Positions 1 to 12,366 of a DNA stretch of 64,000 nucleotides are shown piece by piece. The stretch is from Temnothorax longispinosus. Taxonomy: Eukaryota > Arthropoda > Insecta > Hymenoptera > Formicidae. The stretch lies in assembly GCF_030848805.1 (NCBI RefSeq), contig NC_092366.1:20274181-20338180 (forward strand). Reading direction: 5' to 3'. A program made the position numbers and the translations under genes. The notes beneath the pieces were generated by a model. It was not told the origin of the DNA and made no database searches. It saw only the letters and a program-made list of their open reading frames with translations. Every line of letters begins with the position of its first letter. Position 1 is the first letter of the stretch.

Positions 1-3000
1 CGCTGCGCAATATTCGCGCGGGCTGCCTGTTTCTTCTGCAAAGTGATAAACTGTCTGACTTTTTTTTCTCCGCGCCGCAACTCTTCACTTTTATGACGAT
101 TTTCTCTGAGCGATCTTAATTTGGGACATTTGCATCTCGGCCGCTCCTTGATCGATATATAATTCGTGTGTGACCGTGCGAATAAAAATTTGCCTCGATC
201 ACTTCACGTCGAGACATTAGACAAGCAGTTATACCCGAGTGATGCATTAGCTATTAAGAGAGGTTGTATAATATAATTAGTCGTGCGTTAGTTGGACGGT
301 CTTTTTTGCTATTACGATCTTGTAGCGATTAATTTGTCGAAGTCGTCCGTGATAACTCGGTTTATCGCTCTAACATTATCTAATGAGGAAGGATGAATAA
401 CATCGTACAGAAAAATATTCCGGTTCGCTATTACGGTCGAGAGTGTTGGCATCACGAAGTCGTTTATTCGTGCTTGCCGGTTCTTCTACTCTTCGACGAT
501 TAGCATCTATATAAAATTTACTATCCATTGTATGCATTCTGCGAATTTTTTGCAATTGTATGCCTTTCGCAAAAAGTGATCATATTGTTCGATTCGGACA
601 AGATTTTTATTCTGAGATTTTTCATTAACTCTTAATTTTCTTTGTTTCAAGTTTATATGTAGTACAATTAATTACGCAGGGTCATTATGATGCCACTACA
701 TTCTTTATTACATCATTGTCATTAAGTAGAAGCCAATAATCTTTGGTTTGAAAAGATTTCAGGTAATAAATTGCTAATCTTACTCCTCATCGGATTTATT
801 GCTAAAAGAACATTTACAATTTTGTTGTGATCAGTACATTGATCAACGCGTTTAGAATAGATGGATTCGTTATAGCTTAATGGGATTAATTAGAGATTAT
901 CTATGAGCGAAATTATATAAGGCGAAAGCAATATTCTCTCTCTCTCTTTCATTCTTATTCTTACTCTCTCTTGAGAGAAGATTCTTATACCTGTTATAGC
1001 ATGTGCTTTGAAATTAGAATAAATGAAAAGAACGGATTTATCTTCCGTCTGACTTTTCATCACTGAAATGCAAATATACGCATTTAAACGTATGCGCGTT
1101 ATGTCACAATGGAATATTAGCGTTGATAGGATATCGCGTTACGCGTTATGCTATTTGTGCATCGCGGTGCATGACTCCTAGATTACTTTTGCCTCGTTGG
1201 TTGCAAAAAGAAGCGGCGTTTTCTCACCTTCAAATCGCGGCCTTCGATTTCAATGTCAGCCGGTGCAAAATTGACTCGCGCGATAGCTATCGATATACGT
1301 GTCGGCACGATAATTTTCGATCACTTTTCTCGCTGTCTCGTTAAGTCTAACGACATGGCGTTACGAGCCATCGCGATGTTTGAAATTGAAGGGATTGAGT
1401 GAAAAATACGATAATATTATTAAATTTGAACATTAAGCAAGTTAATCAGCAGTTTCATTACAATTTCTGGTTTCAATTCTATCAAAAGTCTTTCAATTTT
1501 TGTTAGTTCTCACGTTGCTATCTTTAGTTACAATTTGTGTCTCAATAATAAATGGCACAATTGATAGTCGACGTTATGATAGTGATTATCTCCCCGCGCA
1601 ATAATTTTCTTAATGCTCCGATAAAACTGAAGCAACATTTAAGCGGCTCATTTTCTACAACTGATAGAGTTAAATTCTATGCGTGACTTGTATGAAAGAC
1701 CTATTTCAGTAGTCTATTTATACAAATGTTAAAGGCTAATAATGAATCATAAGTGTACGTTATTTATTGAGCAAAGTGATAAATCGTCGGATGAATCACA
1801 AGCGTAATAACATGGGTACTGATAAATTCATGCTCTTCTTCATCTGCATAAATCGATTAGGAATATGAGAAAACGCATTTGTTGCTCTCAATCCTTAATT
1901 CCAGTAACATTATTTAATGCCACTGTTAATCAGGCTTGTCTCGGGGAGATTTCGAAGACTTAATTCCCAGTTATGTAATCCCGAGCGTTATGCAAGCGAG
2001 CACTTGAATCGACCCCCCGACGTAATTCGTCTAAACCTCCTGATGTTGATAGCGCCGCTGCACCGCAACTGCGGAAAGTTACTCAACGGTGAGATATTTG
2101 TCGCACAGGTTTATTTCGTCATGTTTAATGCACGACGGGCCGCTATTGCAGAATATACGCTCCATTTTCTTCCTGGTCCGCTTCGTGCAATATTTCGCGA
2201 TATGCTCGTTTCTCGCAAGCTCGTTCTCGTATTGCTATCACGGGATCTTTACCGAATATTATATTATTATGCAAAATTCACAACTGTTGCAGAATTTAAT
2301 ACTGCAATAAATGAAGGATTAATTCAATTTAAACGCATTCGTGTTTTACATGCGTTGTTTAATTTATTTGCGCGCGCTTTTTATAAAATGATAAGATTAT
2401 AATATGATCAAATATATGGAAATAATGAATTTTGCTATTAATTTGATTTAATTTTTATTTTATTATATGAGCAAGTTTTAGAATTTTTTAAACCAAAACT
2501 AAGAAACTTTTTAATCAAATGTAGAATAGAGTTGAAGATCTCATTCGTTGACAGCTGTGAAAATAAAAGCGATGGTAGATGCAAGTGTTTTCGAGAATAG
2601 CGAACTCGACGAGGTCGTCTTAAAGCGTGCCACTGTGTCAGTAACAGTACTCCTCGTAAAAGCCGCGCTCGGCATCTCGAGGGGTTACGTTTCGTGCGAC
2701 CCCGCGTGCGATACCTTTTAATATAAAGAGCATTTCATTCCTTAAAGTGCTTCTACGAGCTAATAAAACAGGCGGACCGTTAAGATAGAAACGCATTTTG
2801 TAACGACATAAAAAGTGCCGGACATAGTAGTCGACGTACATGCTTTTATGCTTTCTAGATCTTTGTATTTTTTATTAGGCGAAGACTTCATTATAAAACC
2901 GACATATCTGATGGTACTTTCACGGATTATTCATATTTAATTATTGAGTAAATTATTGAAACACAGTTTTTTCATCAAGATATATTAGCTACCGAACTAT

Positions 3001-3377
3001 TGTAGACTTTACGATTTCCTGCGTTTATTACATTTTAGAAAATAAACTTTTTTTATGTCACTATTTGCGAGATTATAGTCACTTTTATCGATTGAATCGT
3101 TTTCTTCTCAAATTTGCAAGAAGGAAATGAGATAACTTTCGCAATTTTCATATAGAGTGATCTATCCGCATTTCGCAATTAAAATCTGTTGTTCCTATAT
3201 TGCTTTCTTATATGTTAAAAGATAAAAGTCATCTTTTTTTTTAAATGCAAAAAGTAATAATTGTAACGTGAAAAGAGATACAAAATACTACTAAGTTTGT
3301 ATACATTTCTTTCGCGACTAAAATCTCTTTCTCTCTTCCCAAGATCTCGCAGAGTCGATTATGCTAAAAGCAAGCAC
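1..3377. other. Non-coding sequence upstream of the candidate first exon
   Basis: AT-rich DNA with a CT run near 934-947 and no recognisable exon, tRNA or snRNA. Whether it is intergenic, promoter or an upstream outspread intron cannot be told from the window, because the exon for the longer N-terminus of this family was not found here. Confidence 0.4.
1917..2402 (+). CDS. Unrecognised 161-codon ORF upstream of the first exon
   Basis: ATG at 1917 opens 161 codons to TAA. This is the longest frame in AT-rich DNA of the window's left end, where long frames are less expected than in the GC-rich patches. The predicted protein is basic and hydrophobic in its second half (ALFNLFARAF, LVLVLLSRDLYRILYYY) and contains a Pro-Pro-Asp near residue 34. 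I recognise no domain, signal peptide or repeat. A 73-codon frame overlaps it in another phase. It may be a decayed mobile-element frame or chance; a real gene is less likely. Confidence 0.12.
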   Translation: MPLLIRLVSGRFRRLNSQLCNPERYASEHLNRPPDVIRLNLLMLIAPLHRNCGKLLNGEIFVAQVYFVMFNARRAAIAEYTLHFLPGPLRAIFRDMLVSRKLVLVLLSRDLYRILYYYAKFTTVAEFNTAINEGLIQFKRIRVLHALFNLFARAFYKMIRL

Positions 3378-3383
3378 TCAGTC
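3378..3383 (+). promoter_or_regulatory. Candidate initiator (Inr) of an outspread promoter
   Basis: TCAGTC matches the arthropod initiator TCAGTY, with the putative +1 A at 3380. It lies 75 bases upstream of the ATG of the candidate first exon, and no ATG occurs between the two, so that ATG would be the first AUG of a transcript starting here. I see no clear TATA box at -30 and no good DPE at +28 to +33. A hexamer of this kind occurs often by chance, so the call rests mainly on its position before the ATG-GAG-donor arrangement. Confidence 0.3.
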
Positions 3384-3454
3384 TTCATCCATAGTTTATC
3401 ACGTACACATCCAAGTGCGTATATACCACGTGCGGTTAGTTATCGTTAGCTGGC

Positions 3455-3460
3455 ATGGAG
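3455..3460 (+). CDS. osp: Candidate first coding exon (Met-Glu) of a short-N-terminus outspread isoform
   Basis: ATGGAG is followed directly by the donor GTAAGT at 3461-3466. The ATG has G at -3 and G at +4, a good initiation context, and an in-frame TAG lies 15 to 17 bases upstream. The two codons leave phase 0, which is exactly the phase of the next clear outspread exon at 17405, so splicing gives Met-Glu-Ala-Thr-Arg-Lys-Ile-Ser and then the PH domain. In MPRIP and outspread proteins a zinc-finger-like CRKF...NIFNKSKC segment can precede the PH domain; I found no such exon in this window, so a full-length isoform would start further upstream and this exon would serve an internal promoter. 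The start, donor, context and phase are seen; use as an exon is inferred. The alternative is a chance ATG before a chance donor. Confidence 0.42.
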
Positions 3461-6400
3461 GTAAGTCTCTCCTTACCTTCTTCTATTCCTTTACTTGGTG
3501 AATTTAGACAGGCCTGTGCTACAATAAAAAGCTATCGCGTGTTGGCGGTGTTCACATTTCGAAATTTCGGCGTAATTGTCGTGTCGATGAGATCGACTTG
3601 TACGATAGCGAATTCTCCGTTCGCGATCTAAAACGTGTCAATTATCCCACAGTCGTGTTTTCTCCGTGCACCGACATTTCCCTCGTTCCGGTAAAACTCG
3701 CTTCGACCGACGATTTTTTCGCCTGGCCACGACGCAGGACCCTCTCTCCCTTCGGCTTCCCCAATATCCGCGATAGTGGCGAACATTCGCCATTCGTGAA
3801 CGGTTGCTGTGTTCAGTGACGAAACCGGGAGATACGGTATTAGATAGGAATCTGTGCGCGCACTGCTGTTTCGAGGCTCGCGTCTTTCGAGTGAAAGGCC
3901 CGCGGAACGCGCGACTCTCGAGATCGACAAAGTTGCCCAATGCGTGCCATGCCGATACTGAAATCGAAATTCAAGAAATCCACGTGAGAAACTCGCGATT
4001 TGATCAACACGAGAGTTACGATAAAGTCCAATCATTATTTGGACAACCCGGTTCAATACCTGTCTTAATCAATCTTAATCATTCTGCGATCCTAATTGTA
4101 TAATCCTATAATAAGGACAAACCAGAATTCACTGGATTCAGAAACCGTTGCTCGTTGTTAATGTGATATTAATTAATATCTATAAACAAGCAGAGATAAA
4201 TGTTAAGTTAAATTTAAAAAATATTATATAACTATATTGTTTCCTTAAAACATTTATATTTTATTTTGAAAATTCTTTTTATATATTTTATTTTTCTATT
4301 TAATATTATTAGAGAATTTTATATTTATTAACTCTTTGCTGAAAATGGAGTTAGTCGGTAATAAATGTAACATAATATTGTCATTATTTTATTAGTAGGC
4401 TATTTTTTAATTCATCGATTTAGAATTGAAAAATTTTGATATCTACAAGAGTGGGCTCGGAGCTCACGGCCTTGTCGTTGTAGAAAATTGAATTCGACCT
4501 GATTCGTTGACCCGCTTGACCCGTCACGACCCGTCGCGACACTGTTAACGGGTTATAACGGTCGACATTAAGTACCGCGGAATCAAAGTTTAACGATTCT
4601 ATTGTTACACCCGGCCACGCGGCCGGCCGTGCCCAGCGTACGACGTGCGTTGTCTTGTCATATTCGTCACATCACGTCATTAGCATTAAAAATATACAAC
4701 GTACGGTGCCAAGTACCGTTTCTAACGATTTCCTATCGCGGGTGCGGCAGCACGGCTAAGTCGTAATGCTTTTATCGGCTCCGTAACGCTGTCGGATCTT
4801 GTCTGGAACGATCATCGCGTGCCTCATAACGTAATGGCTACAAATAGATCTTACTGATTAGGTACAATATTCAGTGTCATACTATTGCGCTCAGCGTCAA
4901 TCGTTGATTAAATTATTTTTCTGTGATTTAGTTTGATATTTACTTTGATATTTACTTATAATTCTTTGTTATTATTAGCTAACAAGCTTTTTAATTAAAG
5001 CTGTAAGTGCAATCAAATTGTACTATTTTATTCAATTTGTTGTATAATAGTATAATAATTATATATAATAAGTACATAATATAAGTATTGTGCATAACGC
5101 ATGCAAAAACGTCTGACTATTTTTACTCATATGTGCAATTAATATATCCAATGATTTGGCTTTAAACTTTTCTAGTTTACATGCAGCTTTCACTTATTGT
5201 TAGTGAAAGCAATTTGCATTTGAAAAGAAATCAAACTCTCGCAAGTCGGTTCGAATAATCTCACCGTTGTCGGGCGACACGTTACTATTTTGATGGCGAG
5301 AACTTGATGTCGTTCGCACAAGATATTTGCATATTGCGTCTCGTGCCGATACTTAGGCCTGTCTTGTTAAACAAATCCGACCGCCGGCGGGTCCATTTTT
5401 GGCGACCGAAATATCATCGAGAGCAGTCGCATTCACGATTTCCTTTCAGGGTTAACCTAATTTGACGTGTACTTAATTACGAATTTCTGTCTCGTTGGAG
5501 AACCCGGTTATCGTTGACACGGGCTTTCCTTTCGGCGCGACGGCGACGGCCCGCTTAACAAACGCCCACGTGCCGAGCGAATGTGCCTTTACGCGCGCGG
5601 CCCGCTCGCAGGTCGAATGAGGATCGGTATTAATTACAATATAACGGACCGTGACGTGTTTTATTGATAGTATATGATCGCGCTGGTCTAAAACGCGATC
5701 GATATTGCGTACCTATCATCGTTAAAACATCCACGCTTAAATATAACCACATGCTGTAAATATTACTAAACAATACGCATGTCATTATCATTTTTTGATT
5801 ACTCTTTTTATTGAGATCTCCTGTCAGTCAAATAATGGAAATGTGTAAATTGCAATCAGCACGTAATAGAAAGGATTGTGAATGATTATGCGGTCTAAAC
5901 TGTTACATTCCATTTTAATGCTCTATTATATTTAATATTTTTATTTAAATTATTGCGCAATGTTTATTGCGCTCTTAGAGCATCATACAATTTAAGGATG
6001 ATATAATAATTGGACATTCATACTCACTTTATATTTGCTCACTTCATGTCCATCTCGTGAGTTAGCACTGTGTTAGTTCCATTAGCTTCGCTATGGCGAG
6101 TTAGCTAAGGTGGATCTAACGAGAGCCTCGGTATTCGGGGCGAAATTTTCTTCACTGGCCAATCGATCTTCCAACTTCCTGGAAACTTTCCTATTCATCT
6201 CAGTGTCCAGATTACTTGTATTCCGCGTCGCTAACGAACTGAACGATCCGGCTATGGTGCGCTCTACGTATATGTAACGTTTCTAACGGTATATCGTAAC
6301 TTGCGTACATGTTTGTTGGAGCTACTGACTCGATTGTTTCCGTAACGACTTACATTTCCTTTTACAATCCCTTAGCCTAACGACAACGTAGTGTTAGGTA

Positions 6401-8134
6401 TAGCACAACATGTTAGACTTGCAGTGAATTTAAGATTAAGTATGATTTGTTGGTATAAACTTAAGAGCTCATAAAATATTTTCTGGATCTATAGAACAAA
6501 AAAGTCACAAGTCCGATATACATTGTATATTGGATTAATAAAATACGAAATTTCCGTGAACATTGTTATTTAATTATAAAGTAAAATTTAAAAAAGGCTT
6601 GCTTAGAAATCTTCTTAAATATGTTTCCTTAAAATTTGCGAGACATTTGTGTGTTTAGTGAACGATTTAAAATACGACGATTGCATTTGTTTGCATCGCA
6701 AACGAAATGCAATAGAAATACGATTTAAATGTTTTAAATCATTGCATTTTTATACATGTAATTGTTAGACGGGTGAACGACTGGTGAGGAAAGTATTAGG
6801 TCCGCGACGAGTAAACAACTCATTAGCATTCCTTTTCGTGCTCGGCCGTGAAATCGAAATTACTTGGCCAGGAGTCAAAGAAAGTAGTCGCGGAGGCGTC
6901 GCGCGGAATTGGCAACTGACGTTATTTTCACCCCGTATTTTTATTTCGACGTCAGGCTATTTGCTATTCGGGTTTCGTTGGGTAAAACGCGAAAGAAATA
7001 CGCTCTCTCGCGATCGTGCAGACTCTCGATTTTCTTGTTTCTCCGAAATCGTAACCGGCGCACGTTCGTTCTCGAATGGTGGATTATGGATGTACTCGAA
7101 AAAACTGCGATGCGTGACTTCGTCGTCTCTAATGTGCGGATATTTGCATTTATATATAAATTGTGAATCATGAGCGTAATAATTTTTTAAATTGGCAAAT
7201 AACTTTAAAAGTATAAAATAAATACAATAATAATGGATTCTTTTATATACGAGTTTTGAAAATAATTTTACAAATTGCTTTATCAATTTTATCATGTTCA
7301 AGTTTTCAATTCTTTTTACTTTGACAATTTCAAACATATTTACTTAGAAAATATTTTAGAGCAAAAAATTCAGATTAATATATTTTAATTTTTTAGGATT
7401 TTGATATTTGCATTGATATATTTTTCAACAACGTTAATTTATAAAAGAATTGTATTTTATCCACACACGTTGCTCGTTTTCTCTTAACTCGCTTAAAGCG
7501 CAAGGACGTCGCGAATAAACTGGATTGAGCGGTCAACGATCATGTAACAAAGTGTCTCCTCGATATCGCGGGTGACACGACGCGGTTTCACTACGAATCG
7601 GACGAGCGAAATCATGCTACACCGGTCGGTGCGGTTGCATATTATACATGTCATTGCCCGGGGCAACCACGAGCTCTCTCGAGAGGCTCGGCCAGTCATT
7701 CTCGACAAGTGTGCATCACGACATTGGTCTACCTTACACATCCACCTACGTGTTGTACGTCCACCGACGTATTCTACCTTATTCATCTTAACCTGCGCTT
7801 GCCACTTTCGGGATCTCCCACAATGACCTGCCATGTTAATCGAAATTGTCTGTGGGAAGTGTTCGATTAGAAGTTTACGCAAAATTCGATCGATACTTGA
7901 TTTTTTCCGCATTTTATTCTTAAAAATTAAATAAAATACTATATGAAACTGAGGGATAAAATCTCTTGTGTAATTTTTGAATCATTTTAGAATTACTTAT
8001 ATGAATTACTTAGGATGGTGAATAGAATAATATTTTTAAGAAATTTCTGTGAAACAAATATTTCTCAATTGCAGAACTTACTAGAGAATCTAGAGATGTG
8101 GTATCTCTCTTTCTGTTTGTTTAATTGTCCCTAC

Positions 8135-8152
8135 CATATATATATATATATA
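8135..8152. repeat. (TA)n microsatellite
   Basis: A run of alternating A and T lies between CTACC and CAAAAC. It is a simple-sequence repeat in intronic DNA. Confidence 0.85.
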
Positions 8153-8880
8153 CAAAACTTTTTTTTGCAACATATTTAGTGTTAAATATAGATATAATAT
8201 CGGCCGCTTGTTTTACATTGATATTGAGAGCGACTCTAGTATCGGATAAATCAAACTTAAATCAGATATTATTAGCCACGTTACAGGCTGAATGGAGACA
8301 AGGACGCCGGTCTTTTATTCGGTTCGGCAGAAATCTTAGTTTCTTTCGCATGTAAATCCCCCCTCCCAAAAAAAACGAAACTTAAGTTCGCTCCGTATAA
8401 TTTACAATAATTCCATCGCGCCGCTCACTGACATTGATCTTCCCGATCGCACTGTGCGATTCGACAAAATGTAAGTAATGCTCCGACATAATATAAATCG
8501 GATCGGTCGGCGGACAGTCGCTTTTTCGATTAGCATATAAAATCGAGCACAGAGAGATTGATATTGAATCGTAGAAGGAGTATCGACGGTTATTACTCTG
8601 TTCGAACCGGTTAAGTGGCATTGGCTAAAACATTTTATCTGTTCTTATAATGGCACAATTCACACCGATACCGACACTTATAATCCTGTCGCTACCTACT
8701 ACCCGCTCGGTAGAGAGGATTTTTTTCCCATCCTTCGCCCTTTTTTCCTTTCCCTCTTTTTTTCCCAGAGCCGCACGGCACATAAGATATTCTCACCTCC
8801 GCGCGCCAGCAGCTCGTTAGCGATTTGCGGCAACAATGGCCGACAGGAGGCTGGATAATTATTCCGTACACATGCACATG

Positions 8881-8901
8881 TCTCTCTCTCTCTCTCTCTC
8901 T
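8881..8901. repeat. (CT)n microsatellite in a pyrimidine-rich tract
   Basis: An uninterrupted TC run sits inside a longer pyrimidine-rich region (about 8700-8950). The tract produces spurious open frames rich in Arg and Glu on the minus strand. Confidence 0.9.
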
Positions 8902-11395
8902 TCCTCTGTTCATCTCTCGCTCTCGTCCATCGTTTCTTTTCCTCTCCGATCCTTGAGCGTTCCTCTCCAACACTGAGCGTGTAATCCTCCGTTCTGCGCC
9001 GGCGAAACAAGTTGTTCGATCCCACGTCTTCGACCTCCAACGCGCGTCTCTTGGATAATTCTTTCTCCAAGCAGCCCGGGTAATCGAGTAGGCTGTTTGT
9101 ATGCACCCGTATGCACAGCTGCATTGTTGTTGCAAAACAACACGTGGCATACCGGTAATCGACACGTAACACGCTCGTGTAAACACGTATATACACAAAC
9201 ACAGACTCGAGATTCTCGAGAATAGAGTCGGAGCGAGACGAGAACGGAGGACGGGTTAATCTTGCATAACGTAATAGCGAGGCAACGAGAGGACCTTACT
9301 TAGCCGTTTCTTATGGTTTGATTATTGACCAGCTATAATGAACCGCACAAATGCTCGGTAATAATGTCAGACGAATTTACGTAGCAATTGTGCCGCTTTT
9401 TTTCACGTCAATGCACTAATCCGCTGATGAAATTATTTATCATCAGATATTTTTGTGAACGCTATCTAAAATTATAGCGTAAGGAATATCTCTCATCATA
9501 TTTATCTTTGAAGAACAATATGAAATTTATATAAGATATAACGCCGGGCATAATTAAATTTTACATTTTATTTGACACTAGAAAATATTTTATGTTATAG
9601 GCCGCTTGTAGAATATTTTATTATTTATTTATTTATTTTTATCTAAATAAAATTTTCGCACTTATTGCAAAAACGAATGTTTCTTCGTGGCGCAACATGC
9701 CATTTGTTTGCCTCGACCTTTCACTATACGTCTGTAGCTGTTATTAACGACTTAATATTTTTCACGTACTTACCCGGTTTAACGTTAAACGGGTAAATCA
9801 TTTTTCCGTTTACACGGCGTTGGAATTCATAACCGCCACGTTTGGTTAAAACGTGCGCGGCTACGCTTTTCCCGGACGGGGGGTTAATGACCACTTAATT
9901 GCAGAACTTGCAATGCGGTCGCCTGGTTAATTGTAGGTCGCACAGGAACCGGAGTGATAAGCGCTTGACCGTGAGAAGAAGTAAAACGTATGAAAAATAC
10001 GAGTGCGCGAAATATGGTTTCATATTACAATTGCAATATCTTTTCTTTTTGTAAAATTTGTAAAATACTAACCAAGCAATATAATTTTAATAACAATATC
10101 AATAGTACATGAATAGCAAATTCTATATTATATTAAAAAGTTATAATTTTGGTTTTACTAGACTTGTTATGTTATTAAATATATTGTGTTTGACACATTT
10201 TTCCGTTTACAACCAATATAATATCTTTCTTTCAATGCCAATAAAAGTTACGTTTGCTACAAAAAACGATCTACAATAATAGTCATATTTTTCAATCAAT
10301 CTCGTTTTGCTATTTTGCATTTATAAGTAGCCGATGAAAGTTTCCCGGGGGTATACTTGAAGTTTATTACGCGTCGGGTGTGCGAGTTATCGCTAAAGAG
10401 CGACTCTTTCATCGAGGCCATAATTAAACGCTACCGAAATCAAGAATTAGACGTCGTTATGCTCAGTGAGCCGTCATTTAGCGAGATTCGATAATCAGCA
10501 ATAAATTTCTTTTCTGGCGTATAATTCCAGTCTTCATTAATTGTAACCGTCAACCGTTAATTAGGTACGCCTTAACTATTTACACCAGCTTGCGGTTAGG
10601 AGACACTGTCATTATATCAGTTTCTTACTCGCTTAGTTTATCAATGTTGCATTTTACGCGGGCATTTCCATAATCGAAGCTATTTCGAGACCTCGATAGT
10701 AATTACACTACGATCTATCGATCGGCAATTTGTATCCAAGACTGTACATGAATCTTTTTTATAAATATATAAAAGTTATAGAATGTGTAGACATTATTTG
10801 TTTTAAGTTCGTACGTTCTTCGAGGAAAACTCAAAACTATTTTATATTAACGATAAAATTATATATGGAATTAAATATTACGCAAACTTGTTCGCCTTTT
10901 ATGTGTACCATCAGATAAAATATTTTTCTTAGATTGCGCGCCGGAATAATATTCGATCCCATCGGGACTTCCTGAATCATAATTGACACGAGCGGAGCCC
11001 AGGGCGTGTCGGTCGGGTATCCTTTAACCACGACGAAGTATCTAGGTATGCTCTTTCGCTGAGGAATTCGCAGGGCATCGGTAATTTCTTGAGGTTTTCC
11101 GCGGTCGTTACGCGGTCGCGAAGTTAATTGAGTAGAAAGCGATTCAACGTGGAAATGTGTCGGCTCCTCTGCCGAGCGTATTAAATGTCTCGGCGTTATA
11201 TTATCATTAGAGAGAACAGGGAAAGGAAGAGAAAATGTCTATTATTATTTTGAGGCAATAAAGCTACATCGAAATAAGTATAACTGGACAAGTCATGCAA
11301 AAAAAATGCAATTACAGAATCAATTGCATTGTTAATTACACTTATTGTTAGTTAGCAGCAATTGTACCACCACGTTATTTTTTAATGTTACAAGT

Positions 11396-12366
11396 TACAA
11401 GTAACAGCAATTTATAAAAACAACGGTAAACGGTGGCAGCTTACTTAGAAATTCTCATAAAGTAAAAAAAGATTAATCACAATTAATTCTATTATTCAAA
11501 AATATTAGTATAATAATATATTTTAGTATGTTGTCTTAATTACTCATAAATAATTCACAACGCAAAGAAGCAACAAGAAATAAAATAATATACACTACAA
11601 AATGCATCAAATATATATTTTTAAAGAATAACAAAATTTTTAAGGAATAAACGTTAGGATAATAACGCAAAGAATAAAACATATGATCAGTGATTCGTGC
11701 GAGACATGTAATTTGTCTTTAAACAAGAGGAAACAGAGGGTGGAGATGATGCATTTCCGATGCAGTTGATATTGTCTATTGCCGTTGTGGAATCGGTTGT
11801 TCCGCTCGACGAATCGTATCTGCAAATTTCCAGTATAGTAGTATGGAAGAGAAACGTTGAAATTATATCCGCCAAACTACAGGCCGAGGCGAGACACATT
11901 CATCCTGTCACCTACATTCGTGTTTGTTCTGTCCTTCCGATAGCGTTCTTTTTCCCGGCGCGCGGCGTGGCGCATGTCGTTATCGTGAAAGTGCGTGCGA
12001 TCGTGCAGCGATAATCGCACGATGCCTTGTCACAGATTGGTAGAAAACGCGCCGATAATGCCCGACTCCCGTCAGATGAAAACAGGGAAAATTCTATGTC
12101 ATGCTGCCGTCTGTAACAGGGCAATTGCTTCGAGAAATTGACCGTATCAGCAGGAATTTTCTCATGCAAGAATGAGAGTATGGTAATATAGAGAGAAAAG
12201 CTTTTCCCGTTTTTTGACGTAATATGTCTTAGTAATTAAGAAATTTCAACATACTAAAATATATTATATACTAATATTTTCGAATAATAAAATTAATTGT
12301 GATTAATCTTTTTGTGAGAATTTCTAAGTATGCCACCGTTGTTTTTATAGATTGCTGTTACTTGTA
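11396..12366. mobile_element. TA-flanked element with about 140-bp terminal inverted repeats, probably a non-autonomous DNA transposon
   Basis: The left arm (about 11396-11544) reads outside-in TACAAGTAACAGCAATTTAT and continues to AGTATGTTG...CTTAATTACT. The reverse complement of the right arm (about 12231-12366) repeats this order almost base for base: TACAAGTAACAGCAATCTAT, then AACAACGGTGGCA, ACTTAGAAATTCTCA, AGATTAATCACAATTAATT and AGTATGTTG. The arms differ by a few substitutions and small indels, including an extra ACGGTAA-type unit on the left. A TA dinucleotide borders CAAGTAAC...GTTACTTG at both ends, as expected for TA-targeting elements such as the Tc1/mariner group, so the element proper would be 11398-12364 (967 bp). 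The roughly 690-bp interior has only short open frames and no transposase I recognise. The arms are seen directly; transposon class and mobility are inferred. A fold-back structure from local inverted duplication is the alternative. Confidence 0.7.

Noticed and set aside
8692..9202. Two overlapping minus-strand ORFs of about 168 codons
   Set aside because: They run through the CT microsatellite and read as Arg-Glu repeats; two frames on the same strand are open at once. No family is recognisable.
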